Notes under the pieces: generated by a model
Database searches by the model: none
Seen by the model: the letters and a program-made list of their open reading frames with translations, nothing else
What the model was told of the DNA's origin: nothing
Shown here: piece by piece, positions 1 through 7,285 of the stretch
How the letters are laid out: every line of letters begins with the position of its first letter
Position numbering within the stretch: the stretch's first letter is position 1
Translations under genes and position numbers: made by a program
Assembly (NCBI GenBank): GCA_947630215.1
Contig: CANRGX010000008.1
Span: forward strand, 1-64,000
Direction of reading: 5' to 3'
From: an uncultured Eisenbergiella sp.
GTDB taxonomy: Bacteria > Bacillota > Clostridia > Lachnospirales > Lachnospiraceae
DNA: 64,000 bases

Positions 1-234
1 GTTTTTGTACTTTTCATTCAACCTGTATAAAATTTTCAAAGTTCACAATTTTCTGCTTGACTTTTTATTTGCAGACTTTTTTAGAGTTATGATTCCAGAT
101 TTGAACCTCAAAATACAATTCTGATTTTGGATTATCCTGTGTTAAAGGATATTTTCAAACATACCGGGATTGACAAAATATTTGAATAAATACGGTGTAT
201 TTATTAGGAACAGAAATTTCTTGGCATTTTCCCG
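1..234. other. AT-rich non-coding stretch
   Basis: No convincing gene is seen on either strand. The composition is strongly AT-rich, as in the next 7 kb, and unlike the GC-rich region after 7.2 kb. A short phrase around 140-190 could be read as a peptide resembling the end of a STAS-type protein, but it is too short to call. Confidence 0.5.
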
Positions 235-529
235 ATGGAATATATAATTGATGTATTATCAAAGTATAGAGATGACATAGACAATCTATGTGAGTTTGTT
301 TTGCTTGACGTTATTAGACATATTTTACTGAAAAAATCTTTAACTGAATCTGATTGGGAAAAGGAGGAACACATATAGATATAAGCTGCACTGATGGAAT
401 CTGCTGTTAATGAGAAAAAAGAGAGTTGGGAAAAATTATTGAATCATTTGTTCAAAAAAATGCGCAGGAGACGATGAATTTCTAGAATATTTATTTGAGG
501 ATATTAAGATTATTGCAGTCCAAATATAA
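235..529 (+). pseudogene. Decayed small gene of unknown family
   Basis: A reading frame starting at ATG 235 runs 47 codons to TAG at 376-378, meets a second stop (TAA 382-384) two codons later, and then continues in the same frame past an ATG at 394. Near 460 a run of seven A residues marks a probable one-base slip, after which another frame continues to a stop at 527-529. Joined together, the pieces would make an acidic, helical protein of about 95 residues. I do not recognise the family. Two nonsense codons plus one frameshift say it is dead. Its decay matches that of the other relics in this island. Confidence 0.45.
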
Positions 530-580
530 CTTATTTTGTGTTTGATTTTTCCAGGAAGGAATCGTATAATGTATATAGAA

Positions 581-670
581 ACAGATAATCAGTAAGCCAT
601 AATAAATGATGTAATTAAAGTAAAAAGTAGAATATATTTGCATATAAATTATACAAATATAGTTAAGAAC
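581..670 (+). repeat. Left copy of 90-bp direct repeat flanking the caspase-TIR cassette
   Basis: Aligns without gaps to 2605-2694. By my base-by-base count 73 of 90 positions agree (58 of 70 over 601-670), with perfect ten-base blocks at 601-610 and 661-670. This copy ends 40 bases before the caspase start codon, so it may also carry that operon's promoter. TTGCAT (638-643) and TATAGT (658-663) are conserved in part between copies, but their 14-base spacing is poor for a sigma-A promoter. Confidence 0.75.
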
Positions 671-710
671 AACAAAGGATACACCTAATTGTGCAAAGAG
701 GAAAAAGACA

Positions 711-1679
711 GTGAAGAAAGCGTTAATAGTAGGCTTAAATAATTATCCGGACTGTAAATTGGAGTGGTGTGATAATGATGCAATTGCAATTAAGGAACTG
801 ATAGAATCTAATGGAGATGGTTCTCCTAACTTTGATGTGGTTTCAATTATTGATTGTTGCACAAAGGATAAATTGAAAGCGGCTATTGAGAGATTATTTT
901 CTGATGATGTAGATATAGCACTTTTATATTTTTCGGGACATGGTGCAAATATAGATGGCGGATATCTTTGTACTACGGATTTTTCGGGAAGTGATTATGG
1001 TGTTAGAATGTCAGATGTATTAGAAATGGCTAATAAATCCCGCTGTAGGAATAAGGTCATTATTTTAGACTGTTGTTTTGCAGCCAAGATGGGAGAATCT
1101 ATATTACTTAATAATAATTCAGTACTTGGAGAAGGAGTAACAATAATGGCAGCAAGTCAGTCGTGGCAAACTTCTGCGGAAAATGGTGCAATACAACATG
1201 GTGTATTTACTGAATTACTTATGCAAGGATTAAAAGGAAGTGCTGCAGATATTAGTGGTAATATTACACCTGCAAGTTTATATTCGTTTGTAGACCAGTC
1301 ATTAGGTGCATGGCAGCAACGTCCGGTTTTTAAGACAAATATATCTCAGCTTTTGCCATTGAGAACTATACAGGCAAAGGTTCCTAAGAGAATACTTAGA
1401 AAATTGAGTACATATTTTAAAAATCCGACAGATGAGTTTAAGCTAGACCCATCATATGAATATACAAATGCTCCAGAGGTCGAACATCAGGTCATAGAAC
1501 CTTATGCTGATGCGGAACATGTTAGAGTGTTTAAAGAACTGCAATTGTTTGAAAGCGTTGGTCTTATTGAACCTATTGGGACAGAACATATGTATTTTGC
1601 AGCAATGGAAAATAAGGCTTGCAAGCTAACAGCATTAGGATTACATTATTGGAAACTGTCAAAAGATAGGCGGTTTTAG
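711..1679 (+). CDS. Caspase-like (peptidase C14 / metacaspase-fold) protease, candidate anti-phage effector
   Basis: 322 residues, GTG start preceded by a purine-rich AAAGAGG. The N-terminal caspase fold (about 1-215) begins with the usual KALIVGLNNY strand. The catalytic pair is visible: His77 in YFSGHGA and Cys122 in ILDCCFAAKMG. The protein then has a basic linker and a C-terminal part (about 235-322) ending in a winged-helix-like stretch (FESVGLIEP ... LTALGLHYW). There is no signal peptide, so it should act in the cytosol. The next two genes, 37 and 21 bases downstream on the same strand, encode TIR-type proteins, so the three look like one operon. In TIR-linked immune systems the TIR enzyme makes a nucleotide signal that switches on an effector; here the protease would be the effector and its C-terminal part the likely signal sensor. 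That role is inference; the fold and catalytic dyad are clear. Confidence 0.85.
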   Translation: MKKALIVGLNNYPDCKLEWCDNDAIAIKELIESNGDGSPNFDVVSIIDCCTKDKLKAAIERLFSDDVDIALLYFSGHGANIDGGYLCTTDFSGSDYGVRMSDVLEMANKSRCRNKVIILDCCFAAKMGESILLNNNSVLGEGVTIMAASQSWQTSAENGAIQHGVFTELLMQGLKGSAADISGNITPASLYSFVDQSLGAWQQRPVFKTNISQLLPLRTIQAKVPKRILRKLSTYFKNPTDEFKLDPSYEYTNAPEVEHQVIEPYADAEHVRVFKELQLFESVGLIEPIGTEHMYFAAMENKACKLTALGLHYWKLSKDRRF

Positions 1680-1716
1680 ATTGTGACACTAGCGAAATTG
1701 TAGGGAGGGAATTAAA

Positions 1717-2100
1717 ATGATTAATGTATTTATACCACATCGTTGGAATAACGATGATTATTCAGAAATAAGTGCTTTACTGGATAGGACGAAGTTTAAT
1801 GTGAGGGATTACTCTGTTCCGAGTAGTTCACCTTTTGATAACATTGATAGAAGATATAATGTTGATCCACAAATTCAGAAACAAATAAAGTATGCAAGCG
1901 TAGTAGTATGTTCTAATCGTCCGGCTAATAATTATGGAATGTCGATGGATGAGATACGCTTTGCTATTTCTATAGGGAAACCGGTTGTTGCGATTAAGAT
2001 TACAGAAAGCACAAGTTCAAATATCACAAGTTTAAATATTCCAGTGATTGCTAAACGAAGGGATTCATTGGAAGAATGGATTCGTCGAAACATGCATTAA
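1717..2100 (+). CDS. TIR-like protein, MTH538/DUF1863 (ThsB-type) family
   Basis: 127 residues, about the size of a single domain. ATG follows a strong GGGAGG site. The opening NVFIPHRW, the motif RDYSVPSSSP (30-39) and the YGMSMDEIRFA segment (73-83) match the DUF1863 TIR-like family (PF08937), the family first used to define the Thoeris protein ThsB. Glu79 sits where TIR NADases carry their catalytic glutamate. The usual serine of FISHSW is Pro7 here, a small departure near the nucleotide pocket. It lies between the caspase gene and a second, different TIR gene. The likely role is making or relaying an NAD-derived signal after phage sensing; whether this copy is an active NADase or a partner for the other TIR cannot be told from sequence. 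Confidence 0.75.
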   Translation: MINVFIPHRWNNDDYSEISALLDRTKFNVRDYSVPSSSPFDNIDRRYNVDPQIQKQIKYASVVVCSNRPANNYGMSMDEIRFAISIGKPVVAIKITESTSSNITSLNIPVIAKRRDSLEEWIRRNMH

Positions 2101-2121
2101 TTGGGGATAAGGTGGTAAGGA

Positions 2122-2580
2122 ATGAAGATATTTATATCTCATAAATTAGCAGATGCAGCTTCAGCAAATTTGATAGCCCAAGAATTGAAAGAGCTTAAAG
2201 TGGGATATTATCTTGATTTACTTGATAATTCTATAACAGAAAATGGTAAAGCGTTAACTGATCACATCCGTGCAAATTTAAATAGTTGTACAGATATAAT
2301 CGTTGTTATGTCAAATATGACAAGATTTTCACAGTGGGTTCCTTTTGAGGTGGGCATGGCGGCACAAAAAGGTATGCCAACAGCGACTTTTTTAAAGGAA
2401 AATGTTTCTTTACCAGAGTTTTTACAATACTGGCCTCGATTAAAGAAATATGCGGATATTAGAAAGTACGTATTAGCGAGAAATGACGTTGATAGAGAGT
2501 TTCGTTTGATTTATGAAACTGCAAGTCAACAACGAAAAACAGAACGTTTTTACAATGTATTGAAGCAACGCTTAGAGTAA
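2122..2580 (+). CDS. TIR-domain protein (TIR_2-like), probable NAD-processing enzyme
   Basis: 152 residues with ATG after AAGGTGG, 21 bases after the preceding gene. The start KIFISHKLAD is the TIR first strand and BB-loop entry; YYLDLLDNS (29-37) resembles the second strand; SNMTRFSQWVPFEVGMA (64-80) carries the WxxxE block with Glu76 as the predicted catalytic glutamate. The family is the classical bacterial TIR_2 type (PF13676), not the DUF1863 type of its neighbour. Residues 105-152 form a charged helical tail with no recognised domain. No membrane segment is present. Together with the caspase gene it suggests a signal-producing TIR and a proteolytic effector; the possession of two TIR classes in one cassette is the odd point. 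Confidence 0.78.
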   Translation: MKIFISHKLADAASANLIAQELKELKVGYYLDLLDNSITENGKALTDHIRANLNSCTDIIVVMSNMTRFSQWVPFEVGMAAQKGMPTATFLKENVSLPEFLQYWPRLKKYADIRKYVLARNDVDREFRLIYETASQQRKTERFYNVLKQRLE

Positions 2581-2604
2581 AGATAGTTTGGCAACATTTT
2601 GGCA

Positions 2605-2694
2605 ACAGAAAATTAGCAAGCTAGAATAAATGATGTAATTGAAATGAAAAGTGGTGTGTATTTGCATAGAATCTAAATAAATATAGTTAAGAAC
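2605..2694 (+). repeat. Right copy of 90-bp direct repeat flanking the caspase-TIR cassette
   Basis: Starts 25 bases after the second TIR stop codon and matches 581-670 in the same orientation, 73 of 90 without gaps. Just before it TTGGCAACA occurs twice in tandem (about 2587-2607). After this copy the sequence leads into the decayed ATPase gene. The two copies delimit a unit of about 2,024 bp that contains only the caspase and the two TIR genes. Confidence 0.75.
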
Positions 2695-2797
2695 GAGAAG
2701 GACACGCTGAACTGGAGTAGTAAACACAAAACGGGCAAACTCCATGCAGGAACATTAAACAATAGAATAGGAAAAAGCATAGCATGATTAATATTGA

Positions 2798-3907
2798 GAA
2801 TGGATCTGTGGCTATGCAAACGCATATGGAGGAACGTTTTATACTGGCAAAAGTGATGACGGTGATGTTATTGACATAAGCGATAAGGACAGCAGAAAAC
2901 TGTTGGAAGTCATTCCCAACAAGATTACAGATACAATGGGTATTGTGGCAGATGTCAATCTACTATATTGAAATTATTTTGGAAAAGAATCCTTATCTCA
3001 TCAGCTTTTATGGCAAGCGTTTTCATTGTTCCGGTAGCACCATGAGAACAATTACTGGGAAAGAGATGGATAAAGCGCTCTTGAAATCCCGAGGCAGGTT
3101 ATGGGATGGTATGCCGATTCCGAATTTGAGAGTTGGAAATTTAAGGTGAGAAGCGTTAGAATTATTTAAGAAGAAGGCGGTAAGGCGTGGCAGACTGACT
3201 CCTGAGGAAATGAGAGTTGAAGATGCTATTTTGCGGGAAAACTTGCGCTTGTTTGATGAAGACGGGTACTTTATTCGAGTGCCTATGCTGGCATTTTATA
3301 AAGATCCGGAGAAGTGGGTGACAGGCGCTTATGTGAAGATAGGCTTTTTTGATCAGTCCGATGTTGATTTAAGGTATCAGGATGAAGTGCATGGCTCTTT
3401 GAGCAAACAGGTGGACAAGACGGTTGCTCTGGTATATACGAAATACATGAAAGCGTTGATTACCTATGAGGGAATCCAACGGGTGGAACAGTTTATGTTT
3501 CATTAGGATGTTTTTCGGGAGATTCTGCTGAATGCCATCGTCCATAAGGATTATAGTGCTTGTAATCCAATTTAGAACAGTGTGTATAAAGATAAGATCT
3601 ATATCTGGAATGATGTGGAGATGCCGGAAGGTTTGGATTCAACGGATAAGCTGCTTATGAAACATTCTTCAAAACCCTATAATCCTAAATTGGCAAATAT
3701 CTCTTTTTGGACGGAATGATCGAAGCATGGGGACGTGGATTTGATAAGATCAAAGAAGCCTGGGCCAGATATGACGACCCTCTGCTAGAATATAATATAA
3801 GCAAGTCCAAGGGCATGGTGATTTGCAAGGAGTGTGACAGGTATCTGGAGCTGCTTTCGGATGGGAAAGAGAATAGTAATTCAGTCAGTGAAACAAAAAT
3901 GAAATAA
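2798..3907 (+). pseudogene. Decayed AlbA_2 / RecG-like ATP-binding protein gene
   Basis: Pieces in changing frames read as one protein of the AlbA_2 (divergent AAA-4) family, often annotated ATP-dependent helicase RecG-like or ATP-binding regulator. EWICGYANAYGG opens at 2798; SFYGKRFHCSGSTMRTITGKE lies at about 3000-3064; REILLNAIVHKDYSA at about 3516-3560 is the start of the HATPase-like C-terminal domain; GMIEAWGRGFDKIKEA at 3713-3760 is its final motif. Lesions: frameshift near 2970, TGA at 3147-3149, TAG at 3504-3506, a further TAG near 3571, and a frameshift in the T-run near 3705. The extreme N-terminus is also missing. It is clearly dead. Related proteins are common in defence islands and as transcription regulators. 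Confidence 0.8.
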
Positions 3908-4249
3908 GCATGAAACAAGTTTTATAATCAAAGAATTATAAAAAAGTGGAACCAATTATTGAAAAAATAGCTGCTTAAGAAACCATCAGAATTTAAGAGC
4001 TTATGGAATTAAAAAAGAAATCAAGAACTATAGCTTGGAGATATATACAGATATTGATAAATTGTAATGCAGTCGAAGCATCAGGAAATACCAATAATGT
4101 AAGTTATAAGAGATTAAAGTGAATTATGACGTATAGTGACAATTTGTTCTTTGATCAAGTTGAAACCAGGATATTGTGACAGAACTTTAATAAAGTGTGA
4201 TAATTCACTATACATATGTAGTGAATTGAAAAGAATGCGGAGAAAAAGT
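3908..4249. other. AT-rich intergenic region with palindromic element
   Basis: No gene is seen in these 342 bases. The first part may be the eroded 3' end of the ATPase relic. The only structured element is the inverted repeat at 4202-4227, annotated separately. Confidence 0.5.
4202..4227. promoter_or_regulatory. Inverted repeat, candidate operator
   Basis: AATTCACTA (4202-4210) and TAGTGAATT (4219-4227) are perfect inverted repeats of nine bases around an eight-base centre that itself contains ACATATGT. It ends 22 bases before the chosen start of the membrane-protein gene, a position that suits an operator or an RNA hairpin over the leader. No T-run follows, so it is not a terminator. Confidence 0.4.
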
Positions 4250-5395
4250 ATGGCAAAACATCAATGGAAAGAATTTTATATGCAAAAAAAGAAAGACAGG
4301 GAGAATAAAAAAGGAGAAATACATAAAATGCAACAAAGAAACCAGCAAAAATTGCTGAGCACCGATGGTGATAAAGAACAGGTAAAAGAAACGAAAGAGA
4401 TATTAGTAGATGCTGCTGATAAAGAGCAACGAAGGACAACCAGATTAGGAGCAACTATTGCTATTGTCGCGGTAATAGGGACGATATGTGCTTTTTTATT
4501 TAAAATGACAATTAGTTCATTAAACGTTTGGGCAGAGCGAGGAAGGGTAATATATTGGTATTTACAAATACTTTTTACATTCGCATTATCAACATCGGTC
4601 ATTATTTTTTCTGACATAGTGAAGTATGTAATAAGTGACCTAAAAAGATACAACGTATTAGATCAAAATTATAAGCAGTACGATCAGGAATCAGACAACA
4701 GATACATGTGCTTAATAAGTGATTTTAGAACATATACAATAATGATTTTTTTTATATTCATTTTATCTGTCCCATTATCTGTAATTTATGAAAAGGAGAG
4801 TCAAAACTGGAATGAGATTTTGCCCTCTGTTTTGTGTACATTTGGTGTTGTTGCTCTTGCTGTACAATGGGTAATACAAAAGGGTAAAGAGGAATTTAAG
4901 AGAATTTTTCCGAAGGCTGTAGGGAAAATTATAAAATTGATATTAGTAGCATTATTCTGCTTTGCAATAAGTGCTATATTTATTGTGAACAATAAAGCAA
5001 AAATTAGTGTAAGCTATAATACTGATGGTATAGTTGAAATTGGTAATACGTCAGCGGAAAACTATAATGGACTGGATATAGAAATATTGAATATCGATGG
5101 AAAAATAATTTATACAGAGTCTGTTGAAAAGGGGAAATTGCTGTTTGCACTAGAAGATAAGTACATTAATAATGAAATTGATGATGAAAAGGTGAAAGAA
5201 GGAATATTAATAAACAATGAATATTTGCATTGGAAATATATGTTTGATCTGAAAAAAGTAATAAATAAACCTGGCAAGTATTATATTTCAATAACAGTAT
5301 ATCAAGATGGTAAAAGTGCATTTTTGATTAATTCATTATCTGTAGAGAACAAAGAATATGTTTTTGCAAAAGACAACATGGAAAAAGAATATTAA
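4250..5395 (+). CDS. Membrane protein of unknown family with long charged N-terminus
   Basis: 381 residues from ATG 4250, chosen over the open frame from 4136 because a GGAG site lies eight bases upstream and the added N-terminus has no protein character. Residues 1-65 are highly charged and likely coiled coil (Lys/Glu/Gln rich). Four or five hydrophobic segments follow at about 70-87, 100-120, 162-180, 193-208 and 230-250, and the last 130 residues are a polar, strand-rich domain probably outside the membrane. I do not recognise the family. Its AT-rich composition, island location between two relics of one ATPase family, and operator-like palindrome suggest acquired DNA. A role as a membrane-acting defence or toxin component is possible but nothing in the sequence proves it. 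Confidence 0.6.
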   Translation: MAKHQWKEFYMQKKKDRENKKGEIHKMQQRNQQKLLSTDGDKEQVKETKEILVDAADKEQRRTTRLGATIAIVAVIGTICAFLFKMTISSLNVWAERGRVIYWYLQILFTFALSTSVIIFSDIVKYVISDLKRYNVLDQNYKQYDQESDNRYMCLISDFRTYTIMIFFIFILSVPLSVIYEKESQNWNEILPSVLCTFGVVALAVQWVIQKGKEEFKRIFPKAVGKIIKLILVALFCFAISAIFIVNNKAKISVSYNTDGIVEIGNTSAENYNGLDIEILNIDGKIIYTESVEKGKLLFALEDKYINNEIDDEKVKEGILINNEYLHWKYMFDLKKVINKPGKYYISITVYQDGKSAFLINSLSVENKEYVFAKDNMEKEY

Positions 5396-5551
5396 AAATG
5401 GTTCTTTGTACGATTTGTATACAAGATCTTCGAATCTATATTAAAAAGATAAAAAATGTATTAAATATAGAAAATATTAACACGTTATAACGTCGGCTTA
5501 AGGAAAGTATATATCGGAAGCGAATGTGTATTTTCGGAAGATTGGACAGTT
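5396..5551. other. AT-rich spacer
   Basis: No gene is supported here. The sequence is poly-A/T rich and leads into the ATPase relic at 5552. Confidence 0.4.
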
Positions 5552-5671
5552 GAAAAATTACTTGGGAAGCATAATTCCAGAGCGTATAATCCATTGATTG
5601 CCAATACATCTTTTGCACAGGTTATATAGAAGCGTGGGGACGCGGAATAGGGATAAAAATTAGGGAAAGTT
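5552..5671 (+). pseudogene. C-terminal relic of a second AlbA_2 / RecG-like ATPase
   Basis: In one frame EKLLGKHNSRAYNPLIANTS and, after a one-base shift near 5620, TGYIEAWGRGIGIKIRES match the same C-terminal motifs seen in the relic ending at 3907 (KHSSKPYNPKLAN and GMIEAWGRGFDKIKEA). Only about 40 codons survive and the two differ in many residues, so this is a diverged paralogue fragment rather than a recent duplicate. Confidence 0.65.
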
Positions 5672-5900
5672 GGGTGAATAGTAAGCCGAGAGTCTTGTTT
5701 GTAACCCAAGAGTCCCACTTTGTAAGCGAGATTCCCATACTTTTCTTTTCTGAATCGATATGTTTTAATGCGTTCAATAGAAAATCTGTATACCAAAACC
5801 AGGGAGCAATTCCCGCTCGAAATTTTTGTATTTCGAGAATCCATCCCTTTGGCATGGTGTGATTAGGTTGTTTTTCTGGCAGCTTATGCAGATTTCTCTG
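5672..5900. other. Spacer between ATPase relic and IS30 remnant
   Basis: Open frames exist on both strands but overlap each other and show no protein family. I see no supported gene. The right part probably includes the outer end of the IS30 element, though I could not define its terminal inverted repeat. Confidence 0.35.
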
Positions 5901-6843
5901 TTACTTTTTGAGAAGCTTCGGCTTTAAGATGATGTTCTCGGCGGTTACCGGCGAACATCCCAGTTCCTTAAGCAGAGCTTCTCCGTAGTAAAAGCTGAAC
6001 GTCTCGTTTGAGCTGCGATTGTTCTGCTTTTTCCTTTTGTAGGAATTGATATGGCCCATTATCAGAAAGATGTCTTTCTGTGTCAGGTCATCAAAACTGC
6101 TCCCTTTCGGCAGGACTCGGCGTACCAGTTCGTGATTTACCTCACACGAGCCTTTCTGATAAGGTGAACCTGCATCGCAGTAAAAGACCCGCGTCCTCAA
6201 GTATGGGGACATCTTTCAGTATTCGATCTCTTTGGGATTGGAAAAATCACTGCCGTTATCCGTAAGGATAACGGGAAACAACCGATTAAACTCCTCTGCC
6301 CCAAGACCTCATCCAACAGATTTATGATACGGATGACAGAACCCGATGTATTGGCATCTCTCAGAAACGCCAGCATGAGACTGGTCTCAACGAAATGGAT
6401 CGTCAGCAGGCATTTGCCTCCGTCGCGTCCGATGACACTGTCCATCTGGACGACCGTGGTTTCCGAATTGTCTGCAAGGAACTTTTGAAAATCAGAATGC
6501 ATCCGTTGCAGACATAAAGAGGCTTATTCTTCGCGAAACAGATCTTCTCCTCAAAATCGGGGCAATGAATGCTGCATTCGGAGCATAAGCTGCACTTATA
6601 AGCGGACTGGTGGGTACAACCGGAGCCACAGAGTCGCTTTATCTTACAGGTAGTACGGGACTTACAGAGATTGTAAGGATAGCCTAGACGGCCGCTTTTC
6701 TTATCATAAGGGTACTTTTTAATCTCTCTCGTAATGGTAGTCCTGTCGCATCCCAGTTCCTTTCCAATCCTACCAAAGGAAGAATTCCCCTAAAGGCGTT
6801 TGGCAATGATGAGACGGTCTTCATAAGATAAAAACTTTGACAT
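5901..6843 (-). pseudogene. Decayed IS30-family transposase
   Basis: Read on the minus strand from ATG at 6843: MSKFLSYEDRLIIAKRL is the N-terminal HTH start, then an in-frame TAG, then NSSFGRIGKELGCDRTTITR and a cysteine-rich segment. After a gap the catalytic core resumes in another frame with VVQMDSVIGRDGGKCLL and FVETSLMLAFLRDANT, and after a further shift near 6200 come RVFYCDAGSPYQKGSCE and HELVRRVLPKGSSFD, the end of the DDE rve domain. Compared with full IS30 transposases a block of roughly 100 residues between the zinc-like segment and the core is missing. With a nonsense codon, frameshifts and a deletion the element cannot transpose by itself. Confidence 0.85.
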
Positions 6844-7140
6844 AGCAGCTTCTTTCCAGCCGCCAGTGGTCAAAGCATAACAGAAATGTGAGCAACCTTC
6901 CAGTCGATCCCAAATCTTTGTAAGGGAGAATCCATCCCCTTCTCTCTCTGCAAGATAGGATACCTGATACACATCATCCAGAATACCGGGTATGGAATTT
7001 CAGATCGCAATTCATGATTTGCAAAGTTTATCTGCCACGGCAGATTTTCCATACTTCAATGTAAAAATCGGATGCACACAGGTTCCTCCTGTTTTTGCTT
7101 TTGCCAATACGCCGGCCCCTGTTGAAAGAAATAAAAATAG
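6844..7140. other. Transition from AT-rich island to GC-rich chromosome
   Basis: No gene is supported. A short palindrome (TCTGCC-AC-GGCAGA, near 7029-7042) is present. Composition begins to rise in GC toward the terminator at 7141, so the right edge of the acquired region probably lies here. Confidence 0.4.
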
Positions 7141-7196
7141 CCTGACCGGTATCGTTTCAAACAGAAAAGGGACGATACCGGCCAGGTATTTTTATG
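7141..7196. terminator. Bidirectional rho-independent terminator
   Basis: CCTGACCGGTATCGT (7141-7155) pairs with ACGATACCGGCCAGG (7172-7186), 15 pairs with one G-U wobble, followed by TATTTTTAT on the plus strand; on the minus strand the same stem is followed by CTATTTTTATTT. It insulates the island from the genes that follow. Confidence 0.75.
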
Positions 7197-7219
7197 TGGA
7201 AAAAAAGCGGGCCATATGG

Positions 7220-7225
7220 TAAAAT
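7220..7225 (+). promoter_or_regulatory. Extended -10 promoter element
   Basis: TGG-TAAAAT lies about 60 bases before the kinase-like gene. No good -35 is seen, which fits an extended -10 promoter. Confidence 0.35.
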
Positions 7226-7285
7226 ACAGGACATGACAAAAGTCCGGCGCGGCCGGTATCGGCGGCATTGGGGAAGGAGTACATC

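Noticed and set aside
120-195. Peptide-like phrase similar to the end of a STAS/anti-sigma antagonist protein
   Set aside because: Only about 20 codons, no start, stops nearby; similarity is too weak for a call.
638-663. TTGCAT and TATAGT as a promoter for the caspase operon
   Set aside because: The spacing is 14 bases, too short for sigma-A; kept only as a note in the repeat entry.
5672-5900. Open frames on both strands near 5674-5862
   Set aside because: They mirror each other, carry no motif, and lie in decayed DNA beside the IS remnant.
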